This document shows positions 31,667-44,561 of a stretch of DNA of 64,000 nt, in pieces. This DNA is from Pohlia nutans (taxonomy: Eukaryota > Streptophyta > Bryopsida > Bryales > Mniaceae), in contig CM040093.1 of NCBI GenBank assembly GCA_022496805.1, positions 808,501-872,500 on the forward strand, given 5' to 3'. Each line of letters begins with the position of its first letter. The stretch's first letter is position 1. Made by a program: the position numbers and the translations under genes. The notes below the pieces were generated by a model, which did no database searches, was not told where the DNA came from, and saw only the letters and a list, made by a program, of their open reading frames with translations.

Positions 31667-34600
31667 TGGATTTCGTAAAAAGAAGTGTAAATCGTTGGGT
31701 AATCTATGTCCATTGGATGCAACCAAAAAAATATTGTAATATCATACTTCTCTGTCAACTACAAGATTTTGATCATACTTTGCATCTCCGCACTAAAAAT
31801 CTTGTTTTTTTAGGCCACCTTGCAATTTTGTGTGTTCTGTAGAATCTTTAAAAAATTGTAGTTAAAGAATATTAACTCGATTCTATTAAATTTTAGTGGA
31901 TGAATTTGTCAAATTTCTATTTACAATTAACATAAAGACATAAATGGATTTTCTAGATTTTAAATGTTACACTGATTGATTCTATTATTAAAAAAATAAT
32001 GGGTATAGCTACAAAGGGTGTTAGATTCCCGGGGTACACTTTTTATGCTTGTGAGTAATCGTGTGAGTGCACAAGACATGGATTCTCGGGGGGTGTAGTG
32101 ATATGTTGGAGTAGCAATATACGTGCGAACAAATGATAGGGTATTTAAAAACATAGGAACAAAAAATTATAAATGGACTTAGAGGTAATATAGGGTATCA
32201 AAAATGGCACTGGACATCTTTAAAGTACTATAGGGTATGGAATAATAGGTAATTTGGAATTATAAGTAATGCAAGCCCCTTTTCTATGAACCCAAAGTAG
32301 AAAATTACATAATGATAGCATGTGAAAAAAAAACCAAAAAAACAAGTAATACCCCCCTATAAAATAGTTGTTGTTCGCACCTATATCCTTAACTTTTTAA
32401 CACACTGACCCCCCCGAGCATGGATTAATTGAAACATCAATGTTCAAGATACACATACATTAGTCATATTACAATTTGATTAGAATTAGATATATGTATA
32501 GCCCTTTCAAGATGTTGAACACACGTATTCAACCTTTAGTTGTTTTAAGAGTCCTTTTTTTGAACGATATACATATTTCATCCATGTTTTCTCATCCAAC
32601 ATGCACTTTTTGTAATGTGGATTTTTGCACTTTTATGTTGTAGTGAATCACCAAAAATTTCTAAAATCTTAGTTCAAAATAGTTCAAAACTTCTTTTAAA
32701 AAAAGTCAACTCATAAAATTAAGCAACCAAAAAATCTCCAAAAATCACTACACTTAGGGTATTACATTTCAACTCATCAACAAATTTCATCCACAAACTT
32801 CAATATCTTATTTGTAATATTGGTGATAGCAATCATAAATCTAACCATACGGATAGTATCTAAAATTCATAATGTACAACTTTTATTTATACATCAAGTT
32901 CACAATATCCCTCTTAGTTGCATTCTATAATACATCTTTGCAATTCTCCAAATTCTTGAGAGGGTTGTAGGCATTTAGGGGTTAATATATGGTAGAGTTT
33001 TACAAGTTTAATTGCATTTAAGCTAGAATAGATGAAACATGAACAAAAAATTAGGCATGCCACATAAGTCACCTTTTACAAAGTCTTGGTTTGTTGGCAA
33101 AGTCTACAAAATGTGTAGAGGATTTTGGTATTCATTAGGTAGAATATAGAATTTGATTGATTTGATGGTTCGTTCATCAAATATGGAGGTTGACTTGTGG
33201 TGGTATGAGATTGAGTCTAGTGGGTCAAAGTGGACTTATGATATTAGTGATCATATCATTGTAAGTCTATAAACAATCTTTGCATTAGCTAACATGACTT
33301 ATAATGTTCAATTAGACATGTATGAATTACACACTGAGATGAAAAAGTCTTCAATGACTTTATAAAAGAAAAATAAAATTTGATTGTATTGTACATAATA
33401 GAAGGGGGTTTCTATCAATTTGTTTAATTGTTGTATATTTATGCTCTAGGTTTAGCTTTAAAATAAAATTAGTTTGAACATATTTTTCCATTTTTTATGA
33501 TTGAAATTTGTTTGTATTCTTTCATTTGCACTAGGAAAAGAATTGTATATTAATAGGGGTATTTAAAAGAGAGTCATGAACGCACGTGATACTAAGGCTG
33601 GTTTTAATAAAGAGTGGCTACACCCTCTAGGATTAGAGTTTGTTTGCAAAGAAGTGATTTTATAATCACATTCCAAAATTTTCAAAGAAAGCTTTTAACT
33701 TTGTACATAATTCATTCAAATATGTAATGTGTAAAATCCTAAACAACATGTGGCATGTTGTCAATGACTAAGAGCATTAACAAATTTTTAAACTAAAAAT
33801 TAGATTTAATTCTACAATGTTAAAAATATAAATATTCTACATATGTCCACACTATCCAACTAGTAAGAACACAATATTTGATAAAATACCATGTAAAATA
33901 CAAAAATAACATTCATATTTATTTAAATATCATCATATATAAACACAAATAATTTATATATGTATTTTTTAAATATATTTATGTTGAATTCTTAGTTGAA
34001 TTATGTGCTTGAATAAATAAATAAATTTAATTTATCTCATAACCTCTTTTTTTTACATTATTGATTATGATTTATTTCATTTGATGGTTGCTAATTAGTA
34101 AATAACATGCAATGAACAAGTTGATAAATTAACAAAAATAAAAATAAAAATATTTATGTATATTTATATGTATATAAATTACACATTTTAACTTATGAGC
34201 TGAAAAACTTCAATCTTATACATAAAATCTTGTAAGATTACTAGATTGAGTCTTGCACCCATACTTAATCAAATCATAAAATTTAATCATATTTGATATT
34301 ATTAACACGATCAAGTTAAAATTACATTAATATTGTGCAAAGTAGTCATCCTGTCAATGAGTATTTGGAGAGGGTTTTATTCAAGACAAATTGTAAAGAG
34401 AAATCGTTGTCGGCATTGTGTTCGTCGACATTGGTCTTTTAATAATATCCTTTCAATAGTACTTATTCAATAATACCCTTCAAATATTTGTTTAATAGTG
34501 AACCAAACATAAGTTATGAATATATATATATATATATTTGTGCACATGTTTTTAATATTAATCTCTATTCGAAATATGAAAATTTCATGATTTCATTATT

Positions 34601-34842
34601 ATATCACATCGGATTTTTTCAAGATACAAAAGTTTAGAAATAATAAGTACAGCTGATTTGGAATTATCAACAGGTTAGAACTCTATCTACTGAACTGGAT
34701 TAAGCTGTAGTATCTTGCGATCAAGCTTCTATCAATTACAAACGTACAAGTGTACTCGGGCGTACGAAATTCTAAACAAGAATCGACTGTTGTCAAAAAT
34801 TAACGTCTAGACCGCACGTCACTATTCAAGAGTAAAGACGCA
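31667..34842. other. AT-rich intergenic DNA
   Basis: No supported gene. Very AT-rich with short TA repeats (34518-34540) and poly-A or poly-T runs. The frame at 31960-32154 is short and without motifs. Confidence 0.5.
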
Positions 34843-35011
34843 ATGGACTTAGCCTTTACAAACTGTCGGTGTTCATCATATGACAATTCGTCGTCGAAGA
34901 ATGGATTCCAAGAGGTTTCTGTGACAATGACGTTCTTTATAACACGCCCATTGGCGACATCTGAATGGAGGATTTGGTTCCTCGTCCAATCTTATTCTCT
35001 TTCGACGCTCT

Positions 35012-35215
35012 TTACTTTGTTGACAAGACCTCATGATACGAACATATAGCAAATCCAGCTTCTGCAGGTTGGGAGCACCTCCACCGTTTTCCATCTTCCC
35101 TTATGCATTGAGATACACTTGGATTCACGTTCTGCGACCTGGAGGCGCTTGAGCTAGAATTATAGCTTGTCATCGTTAAGTCTTCGAGAGGTGCACTCCC
35201 TTTTATATTTTTCAT
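35012..35215 (-). CDS. WRC zinc-finger exon or gene remnant
   Basis: This frame contains SQCIREDGKRWRCSQPAEAG followed by FAICSYHEV. The spacing C-X9-C-X10-C-X2-H, with the diagnostic RWRC, is exactly that of the plant-specific WRC domain found in growth-regulating factors and some JmjC proteins, where it binds DNA and carries a nuclear signal. The upstream part is Ser/Asn-rich. No QLQ domain is seen nearby. A minus-strand frame at 35876-36166 may be another exon but has no recognisable domain. The frame ends 30 codons after the WRC region. Because only one small exon is clear, this may be a fragment of a host gene rather than a working gene. Confidence 0.5.
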   Translation of the reverse strand: MKNIKGSAPLEDLTMTSYNSSSSASRSQNVNPSVSQCIREDGKRWRCSQPAEAGFAICSYHEVLSTK

Positions 35216-36283
35216 ACACGTGCGTTCAAGACCTATTTATTGGGGGGCTATTTACCTTGCAGAAAAGATTATAAAGTATGATATTTTTCAAAATAAAGGT
35301 AAATGCTTGTATTTTAATACACCCTATCAATAATTATAATTCTTTTAGGGAACCATTTAAAAATACCCTATTTTACTTATACTGCATTTTTTCCTTATAC
35401 CCTAAGTAACCAATTCTTTTGACTATACTCCATTTTTTTCTCGGATCCCAACTATTGTCTATTTCTTTCTTACACCGCATTTTGTTTCTTATATTCCATT
35501 TTTTCCCTCCTAGCACATAGGTAGAGAACACTAACACCACATTGGGATACGTTGGTTCAGTAACGTTCAAGCCAGTCAGCTTGCGAAGTCATCCATCCAA
35601 GCTTTTTCAATAGAAAATTACTTCTTTTCATCCACTAGCACAGACCCTATCCTAAACCCGCTACCCCTAGTAATTGTTTCCACGCTATTTTACATATACT
35701 GATTAGATAAAAGAGGCCATTATATGTGACGGTATTTTATATGTAAACATGTTTCACTATTTTAAAGACCCCCATATTATATGTACGTTTTTTGCAAAAA
35801 TTATCTATAATGAATATATTAGACCCTATTTTTTATCACACGTTTCTACAATTTTCGACAGTGCTGTCCCCGAGGTTAAGTCTTTGTGAACTCTTGCAAC
35901 TTTGGACTGTCGAATATTCCCTTTCTTCTGGACTGCCTTATGCTTGCCACCGTGGACGGATGGAGTTTCACCATAGGCTCAACGATGCCAGAACCGAGCG
36001 AATTCGAATAGCTCTTTTGCAGATATTGTAACTGCCCCGTAGCTCTTAGTATGTCACTGCTTGAAACCGTCTTCTCGTGATAAAACTCTAAATCTCCTAT
36101 CATCAACAACTTGTTTCTTTTCCTGCTAGGAGATCCCGTAAGTATTATGTTCCACGCTCCTTGCATTCCACAAATTTAGAGCTATACTGAAATGATTTTT
36201 TCACTTGTTTGATCAATCCCTCACCAAGGTAATCTTTGCTATATTATCTGGACAACTTCATCACGAACACTTAGACCAGTTGT
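35216..36283. other. Intergenic DNA, possible exon remnant
   Basis: It contains the minus-strand 96-codon frame 35876-36166 with ordinary amino-acid composition but no recognised motif. It could be a remnant of the gene carrying the WRC exon. The rest is AT-rich. Confidence 0.3.
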
Positions 36284-36915
36284 GGGTGAAAGCACGAAAA
36301 AGTGTACCACCTCTAACTCTTATGACCATTCAACAATGCAGGGTTCAAAAATACATTATAAATTTTAATTTCGTATAAAAAATAAATAACAATAAAATAA
36401 AACACCTATTGTTTTATAAAGTCTACCAAAAAAATTTGAGAAAACAATCTTCAATAAGTAGTTATAAATTTTTTATTGGCGTAGAAGTGGCAAAATTGAA
36501 AAAGTAGTTACGTATAATCAACAAAGTTGATATAAAACAAGCAAAATGTATATAAAACAAGCAAAATGTGTATCAAACATATTTTTTTCTACTTTCTTTT
36601 TGGAAAAGGACCTCAATTCTATCATTATTTCAAAGGTCATAAAAATTATATTTATGTTGAGTGTATTTAAAGCCATCAAATTTGCAACCAAGATTGGATT
36701 TAGGCATTCATTTTCAAACACTATTTTTTGTAAACTTTTTTGAAGATTTTGTTCTGAAAATTTGAGTTCAAGTACCTATAAGAACTCTAGAGGGCTTCAT
36801 GAAATTAAAACCAAAATACAATATATTTTGATATAAACTTATGGCCTTTGACCAAAACAATTATGATTATACTATAGCGAACTAACTTTTTGGTACAATT
36901 TTTGTGCTTTCACCC
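36284..36915. mobile_element. MITE of the GGGTGAAAGC family, copy 1 (632 bp)
   Basis: The segment begins GGGTGAAAGCACGAAAAAGT and ends with the inverted counterpart (GTGCTTTCACCC). It is closely similar, in opposite orientation, to 41958-42571 along its whole length. It encodes no protein. No target duplication is recognisable at this copy (TTGT against TCAT). Confidence 0.75.
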
Positions 36916-37258
36916 TCATGCATGCCTTTGATCAGATATGGCATAACGACTGTGCTATTAAATACGCCTAGTGTTGAATTTCTATAGCAGACATACTGCT
37001 GGAGATTGTCCCAGTTGTGTCGAGTGGCTCGTGCCTGGTGTAGACAGATTTCACTCCCTACGGTGTTTCAATTGGATTCCTCATGGTCGAATCAACGCCT
37101 GCATAAGAACAGGCCCAAATCACTCTCTTTTGCAACCTCAACATTTCACATTTCATAGTCATACTTTATGATCCAACTGCAACCGAGATAATTCACAACA
37201 GGCGTGTCTGTTTGATATACTTGGATGTGATGCGCAGTTGAGACTTCTACATTAAATA
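36916..37258. other. Short intergenic stretch
   Basis: About 340 bases between two MITEs. Only a short motif-free frame (36971-37171) is present. Confidence 0.4.
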
Positions 37259-37590
37259 CACTAGTAGAAAACATGGTAAAAAAAAACCGCAGCCGAAATC
37301 GGCTGCGATTCTTTTGACCACCCTGATCTGCAGTCGCTTAGCGACTGCAGATTTTTCTTTTTCAATTTACGACTGCAATTTTAATAATTTAGGGGCGTGC
37401 AATATACCGTTGGAAAGGTATTTTCAAGACCTTTCCAACGGTATATTACAGGCCTTGAAATTCCTAAAATTGCAGTCGCAAATCCAAAAAAACAAATCTG
37501 CAGTCGTTTAGCGACTGCAGATCAGGGTGGTCAAAAGAACCACAGCCGATTTTTGGCTGCGATTTTTTTTTACCATGTTTTCTACTAGTG
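37259..37590. mobile_element. Palindromic CACTA-like MITE (332 bp)
   Basis: It begins CACTAGTAGAAAACATGG and ends with the reverse complement, flanked by the 3-bp duplication ATA (37256-37258 and 37591-37593), as expected for CACTA elements. The arms continue inward: CAGCCGAAATCGGCTG, GACCACCCTGATCTGCAGTC, GCGACTGCAGAT and a central TTTCCAACGGTATATTA pair. Nearly the whole element can therefore fold into one long hairpin, with nested smaller hairpins. Confidence 0.88.
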
Positions 37591-37593
37591 ATA

Positions 37594-39796
37594 GGTCTCA
37601 TAGGGTAAGGACGCATCAAAAAAAATTAAATAGGCGCAGACTATGGGCATAATCGTATTCCAAATCGCATAAAGGAAAAGAACAGAACGCGCGATGCATG
37701 TGAGGCAATCGGAATATGATATCGATGTAGCCACTTCACTGTAAAACAAAGTTCAAAAAATAGTCATCACAAATATGCGTGCATTCAATCAGAAATCCTC
37801 AAATCCTAAAAATCTCATCTCATATTTATGCTGATGAGACTATGATCCCAAAATTGGCTGCAGTGGCGGCCCGGGAAATGTGGGGCCCTGAAATTACGGA
37901 AATGGGAAATTATGAGGGGGTCCACGTATGAGGAGGGATCCATGTGTTACAAGCTGAAGGAGTCCACGTGAAATCCCTAATTGCAGAGCGTCCATCATCG
38001 TCGTCTTCATTCCGACACAAAGGACACGAAAGCTCTCCTAATGCACACACACGGCAACACACGTCGGGGGAAACAAGCAAGACGGAGAGGCAAGACTAGC
38101 GCAGCAGAATCCAGTCACGCATGGCGTCATCTCTCTTGATCACGGACAGCGGAACGGGCTGGGGGAAAGCCGCAAGGGCGCTCACGTCGACCATGGAGAA
38201 TTTCCCTGTGTCGTCGCTGGTGTCCAATTGCAGAGCGTCTTCTATCGCACTTTGCATTGCGGTAGAAGGGTAGGAGGATTTTTATAGAATTTTTTTGCAG
38301 GGGAATTCAATTTCTGCGAGAAGGAGAAATCATCTTCAAGCGACAGACAATCATGCAGACAATGACAATCGTTGCAAGGATCGTTGAGCAAGGATTGCAA
38401 ATCCGAGTATGTGTACTTCACTACTTTTATTTTTTCTTGTGTTTGATTAGGGTTTTGGATTGGACAATATTGGGTTCTACGATTTTGTGCTCTGAATATA
38501 GAGCTTTGTTGTGAAAATTTTGTGCCAGCAATTGCTAAAAGATAATAGAAGAAACTATGACCCCGTTGTTGTTGCTGCAGGGTTAGAGTTACGGAAAGTG
38601 GGAAGATTCGAGAAGCTTCAGGAGTGAATTGAACTGATCATGAGATGCCGCATGATAACTAAGCCCAAAATTTTGGGCTCATGAGATGCTGGCGCGCCGA
38701 GGGGGTCCTCTGAGATGCATTTCAATGTGAAGGTGGGTCTCCGAGGGCTTTCAGGGATTGAGCCTCGTGAAACGCCGTAGTCTCATCTACGGATTGCTAC
38801 AGGAGGAGCTTCAGAACGGTTTGCACGCTCTCTCCCTCATCACCAAAACCCCCGCTGAGGTTTCTGACAAACTCTAGAATTATTGTAGAATTGGCTTTGT
38901 GAATTGCTTTGGACAAAATTGTCTATTTACTGTCATACAAAACTTTTTCATAGTTTCTGAAATGGGAGAATTCTTCACCCTGCATGAAGTGATGTGCTTG
39001 AGAGTTAATTAATTTCTGGTAGATGAGTTTCGCTGTCAAATATAGTGTTCTGAAATGCAAGAGTTGAATGCATTCTTGTGAATTTTGTGAATTATTGTGC
39101 ATTCTGGTGTATTTTGGTGTATTTTTTGAATTTTTTAGTATTTTAGTATTTTATACGTGGATGTGTCCAGAAGTTGCCGCATGGATCCCTGTAGCACCCA
39201 CCCAACTAATTAATTAATGAAGAAGATACCTCTTCTTCTCTAGCTCATGTTCTAGACTCATCTCTCACCATAGACGTAGCATGTTGCTGCTGCAGAATAG
39301 AGAAGGTAGTCGATGTTAGTGTTACAAACAAACTTTTGACAACCAAGAGAACAAGTTCACAACTTGTAATTAACATTATAGTTCCATTCAAAATTATACT
39401 CTTACTACAAGTAACCAAGTACACAAACCGCCATTGCTACACTCTTTGTTTCACTATTACAATTAACATGCGCTATTACTGCCGACATGACGTCGAGAGA
39501 AATAAATTAATCAAACAGCGTGCACTGCAATTCAATATTTCTAGTCTCGGAGGAAAGTCTCATACAACATGACACACGGCGCTCATGAAGTGATACATTA
39601 AGCTACAAATAAATAATCCGCAAGTGAATGTACATGAGGACTACCAATTAAATTGTCAGCAGCTGCAAGCGTCACCGGGCTCAACAACGCCTCATTTGCG
39701 CCGTTGATGACTTTTCATATGCCAAAGAACGATCGGCAGGCGGGAGCGGCAAGCATTGGTGGCCTTTCTAGATCCTCATAGTGAGGAGATGAAACA
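37594..39796. other. Intergenic DNA with possible decayed gene 5' region
   Basis: A moderately GC-rich part (37860-38420) contains a 50-codon frame starting at ATG 38121 without recognisable motif, followed by sequence resembling plant 5' introns. An 18-bp perfect palindrome AGCCCAAAATTTTGGGCT lies at 38662-38679. No gene can be supported. Confidence 0.35.
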
Positions 39797-39962
<166 letters not shown>

Positions 39963-40839
39963 TACATGAAATTGCAGCTATGGCATGGCGGAAACAACTG
40001 AAAATAAAGCAGGAGAAGAGACGAGATTGTTCAAAACTCTAGAGCGGAGGATGAATCGATGGCTGCAGAAGCAACAACAAGTGAAAGGAAAACAATCTAA
40101 GGGCGAGTGAGACGCGAGCCAACACAAACAAGGAAGGATTGCCTCCCGCGTCACTAGAATGCGAAGACCTTGAATGTTCAGGGGCGACCTGGACCCTCCA
40201 CCTTTCTGGATCGATCGGAGGGCTCGTGGAGGCCGAGCTGGCAGAATGGGGCAGGAGCTGGCGCATGCTGGGGCAGGCAACTCAGGTCGGGCAGGCTGGT
40301 CAATATCGCTTGACAGTTCACCACGCATGTTGGAATTTGCCCCAAGTGCAGAGACTCATTATTTTCAGCAGTTTTGAGCATGTCATATAGACAAACTTTT
40401 TGTTCAAAATTTTATCGGTTTTTGGCCAAACACATACAATGTTCTTCACTGCTTCCGGTTATATAAAATTTGGTCCCATTTGAAATATATTTTTCACAAT
40501 ATGATCGATTGCATTCATCAATTCAAAACAACGAAACATTGGTCCTTTTGGGGGTAAATTTGATTCCAACAATAAATTCTACCTATGGACCCTGTACGAG
40601 GAATACGCTGCATGCAACTCAACATCATTCACATGACAAATTTTTTTGTATGTGATTGCAATCATCGTTCAATATACTTTTCCAAAAGCAGTCCGAAACT
40701 AGATTCTTGCCTCAAACATACACAAGCTTGGAAGAATGGGAATGGGAGAGGGCACGGGAGAGGGAAAACATGGAGCAAAATTGCCTACAGGAAGACCATG
40801 GAAAAATAGTACAACAATGTAGAATTGTCTTATTGGAGC

Positions 40840-41090
40840 TTCAAAATTAATTTGTGTTGAGGTTGCTCTGAGGTAAACGTCAAAGCAACCTCAAGACTTA
40901 GTATTAATTTTAATATGTGTTGAGATTGGTTTGAGGCGGAGCTCAAAGCAACCTCAATACACTTTTATTTTTAATTTCTACAAGTAAAATTTTGTGTAGA
41001 GGTTGCTTTCAACTCAAATGAACCTCAACACTTAGTATTATTTTTCTTCATGTTTACAAATACTCAAAGCAACCTCAACACAATTTTAAT
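40840..41090. repeat. Alternating inverted GAGGTTGCTTTGAG repeats
   Basis: At least four pairs of GTGTTGAGGTTGCT-like and AAAGCAACCTCAACAC-like segments alternate over 250 bp, each pair able to form a short hairpin. Adjacent TTTTAATTTTTAAT spacers recur. Non-coding. Confidence 0.75.
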
Positions 41091-41957
41091 TTTTAATGTC
41101 ATCTTTTTTGGTTACATGTGCGTGGACATAGTACAAGTGATTCCCTAGGTGATTCCGTATGTGTTTTCTTGTGTATTATTGTGTGCTTGTGGATTACTAC
41201 TAAATGTTTCTTGTAGATTCTTGTGTTTCCTTGTAGATCGTTGTTAAATATCTCCACATTCTTAAGCATGTAGCATCTTTATTTTTTTTGACCAATTTGG
41301 CTTACATTGTATTCCAGCCTAGATTCTATGCACTAAACTAATTGCATTCTTTGAAAAATTTAGGCCTATACATGCACATCTTCTAATTATTCTCTAGTGA
41401 CTTTATGATAGATAAGGGATTATTGCTCCTAGAAAAACCATTGGTTTAGGGTTAATTGTTACTCTTGGAAATATTATTGACACCAATAAATGATTTTAGT
41501 GTAGTAGTGTTTGTATTCACAAACAATATTTCGTTGTCTAGTTGCAATCTACACTCTTTATTACTATTTGTTTTTAGTGTCATTTTGAATTTAATGTAAT
41601 ACCAAAATAGTGTAACATAAATAAAGTACTTCTATATCCTTTAAGGGTTAAATCCTTTTCATCATAAAATAATTTACAATAATAGAATAAAGATTACATG
41701 TTTTAATACACGTAATACTTATATTTTTATTAGTTTGATGATTGATTTAAAACTTCATCGAAGTACATAAAATTTATTGAGGTTAACAGACCATCAAAAA
41801 AATGAAACATTCTCATCTGGAAATGTTATGCCTTTGATGAGTACATCACTACACCGATTATTGCCATTGCTTTGAGTTACAGTAATCCAGTATTCTCACA
41901 ATAATTGTGGTATTAGAACATGTGACTCACAATATGTAATTGAGGATTCTTACAGTG
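41091..41957. other. Interior of the 3.9-kb element, no gene
   Basis: AT-rich sequence with no supported frame or motif. Confidence 0.4.
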
Positions 41958-42571
41958 GGGTGAAAGCACAAAAATTGTACCAAAAAGTTAGTTCGCTATA
42001 GTATAATCATAATTGTTTTGGTCAAAGGCCATAAGTTTATATCAAAATATATTGTATTTTGGTTTTAATTTCATGAAGCCCTCTAGAGTTCTTATAGGTA
42101 CTTGAACTCAAATTTTCAGAACAAAATCTTCAAAAAAGTTTACAAAAAATAGTGTTTGAAAATGAATGCCTAAATCCAATCTTGGTTGCAAATTTGATGG
42201 CTTTAAATACACTCAACATAAATATAATTTTTATGACCTTTGAAATAATGATAGAATTGAGGTCCTTTTCCAAAAAGAAAGTAGAAAAAAATATGTTTGA
42301 TATACATTTTGCTTGTTTTATATCAGGCTTTGTTGATTGTACGTAACTACTTTTTCAATTTTGGTCACTTCTACGTCAATAAAAAATTTATAACTACTTA
42401 TTGAAGATTTTTTTCTCAAATTTTTTTGGTAGAATTTATAAAACAATAGGTGTTTTATTTTATTGTTATTTATTTTTTTATGAAATTAAAATTTATAATG
42501 TATTTTTGAACCCTGCATTGTTGAATGGGTCATAAGAGTTAGAGGTGGTACACTTTTTCGTGCTTTCACCC
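41958..42571. mobile_element. MITE of the GGGTGAAAGC family, copy 2 (614 bp)
   Basis: Inverted relative to the copy at 36284-36915 and closely similar throughout. It begins GGGTGAAAGCACAAAAATTG and ends GTGCTTTCACCC. It is flanked by AGTG on both sides (41954-41957 and 42572-42575), a likely 4-bp target duplication. Non-coding. Confidence 0.82.
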
Positions 42572-42575
42572 AGTG

Positions 42576-43331
42576 AGTAGTGGGGATTGTGTGGGAAATC
42601 TCACACTAATTGGCCATTGGTAGGAAATCTCACACCAATTCTATAATGATAATAATCAGTGTATTCATTTGACTCATGGTAATGGCAATAATTAGTGTAC
42701 CTTGTAGCTCTATGTTGAATGATTTATCATTGATACGTTCTACCCTATTATTAAACCTTGATATCATTCCTGTATACCATTTGTTTATGTTTTCTTCAAA
42801 AACCTCCACCATATTTCCAACAAGAGAGCCATCAATGCCAATCGTTCCACATTGTTGTATACCTCTTGTAACTATTGTTCCACAATTTCTAAATTAAGTG
42901 TAGTTTTCACCACTCGAAAGCATATTATAGTCCCCACATACTTGGCATTTTTGCTTGAAAATATTTAGAAGTTGCAATTGCTAACGTTTCCTAGCATATG
43001 TTTCCCGTCATTGTATCTCAACGGTGGTCTTTGACCTTTACATACTTGTACTTGGTCTTGTTAGTGAACAAGAAAATATATTTAAAAAATTCGTCATTTA
43101 AATCGCTTTCAAAAATAAATATATGATTATTTTATGAAGTCATTGTAGAATAATTTTATTAAGTCATACCTAGTGGTTTTTGAATATGTGTATTACTACC
43201 GAACTTGGATTTGGGATATTTGTCTTTCCATGGTTGTCCGTGCCCAAATCCTATTGTGGTAACATGTTTTTCTATTGGTGCCATGCTTGCTCCTTGAATA
43301 CACTTCAAAATAGAAAATAGTCCTTTAGCCA
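42576..43331. other. Interior of the 3.9-kb element, no gene
   Basis: AT-rich. Two short frames (42630-42812 minus and 42676-42897 plus) overlap and have no motif. Confidence 0.4.
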
Positions 43332-43783
43332 CGTATTCCTCATACAGGGTTGATAGGTAGAATTTATTGTTGGAATCAAATTTACCCCCAAAAGGACCAA
43401 GGATTCATTGTTTTAAATTGATGAATGCAATCGATCATATTGTGAAAAAATATAATTCAAATGGGACCAAATTTTATATAACCAGAAGCAGTGAAGAACA
43501 TTGTATGTGTTTGGCCAAAAACCGATAAAATTTTGAACAAAAAGTTTGTCCATATGACATGCTCAAAACTGCTGAAAATAATGAGTCTCTGCACTTGGGG
43601 CAAATTCCAACATGCGTGGTGAACTGTCAAGCGATATTGACCAGCCTGCCCGACCCGAGTTGCCTGCCCCAACATGCACCAGCTCCCGCCCCATTCTGCC
43701 AGCTCGGCCTCCATGAACCCTCCGATCGATCCAGAAAGGTGGAGGGTCCAGGTCGTCCCTGAACATTCAAGGTCTTTGCATTC

Positions 43784-44044
43784 CCCCGTCTCTAAATCCC
43801 CCGGTGGTCTTGAATGCGGGCACTATTCATCCACCCCTCCTTTTTTCTAGAATTTCCATTTTGGGCACCTTCGGTGCTTTTTTGGCAAATTTTTTTGGTA
43901 ATTTGGGGCCTACGGTCCCAAATTTCCCTAGGGGGACCTACTTGGGAATTAAAAACCATTGGAGGAGGGGGTTGTTTTTTAAGGTGGGGCCTGAACCGGA
44001 CAAAAATAGGAGGCACTTTTATCCCCATTCATTCTAGAGAAATC
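43784..44044. mobile_element. 261-bp insertion in the right arm
   Basis: It interrupts the right inverted arm and is bounded by the direct repeat CTTTGCATTC (43774-43783 and 44045-44054). The left arm at 40152 lacks it, which shows it is an insertion. A 9-10-bp duplication would fit a MULE-type event, but terminal inverted repeats are not obvious. It has G-rich and C-rich runs unlike the surrounding DNA. Confidence 0.55.
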
Positions 44045-44244
44045 CTTTGCATTCTAGTGACAAAGGGTTGTCGCCTCCCAAGCAGCTTTCTGAGAGAGAC
44101 AGACATGGCTGTACTTCATCCATCCATCGTCCCTCCTGTTTCGCATCCATTGTCTGTCTGCTTCCGTCATTCCCAGTTTCCCGCTCTCTCATCCGTCATT
44201 GTCCTGATCCTAACTCTTTTCATTTGAATCACGGGTTGACAGAC

Positions 44245-44561
44245 AGGTTTGGTGTACATAGTGACTATTACACAAGCATAACAATCACAAATATATGCCT
44301 ATTTGTAATAACTTAGCCACTGACTATTACTGTAGTACTAGCAACCCCATCACTAAGTACTTTGGTCTTATGAATGCTTGGTCTATTTGTATGAATGGTC
44401 ACAAATTTACCTTAGTGAATCTTTGCATTGTTGTGGTTAGAAATGATGCCATATATTTGTTTAAGTGTAGGAAGATTAATTGTTATCCAAACCTTAGATC
44501 CCACCAATTGAATGTTTATGATTGTTATGCTTGTGTAATAGTCACTATGTACACCAAACCT
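44245..44561. repeat. 47-bp inverted repeat enclosing about 220 bp
   Basis: The left arm (44245-44291, AGGTTTGGTGTACATAGTGA onward) and right arm (44515-44561) are complementary with about one mismatch. It is MITE-like but has no visible target duplication. Confidence 0.7.

Larger units (their letters stand above)
40152..44059. mobile_element. 3.9-kb non-autonomous element with about 456-bp inverted arms
   Basis: The left arm (40152-40607) and right arm (43332-43783, finishing at 44055-44059) are inverted copies with few mismatches. The outermost bases read (GT)CACTAGAATGC on both ends, similar to CACTA-type termini, but no clear 3-bp duplication is visible. The arms are GC-rich outside and AT-rich inside. 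The interior holds a GTTGAGGTTGCTTTGAG-type repeat cluster and a nested MITE (41958-42571). The right arm is split by a 261-bp insertion. No transposase is present, so it would depend on an element elsewhere. Confidence 0.65.
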
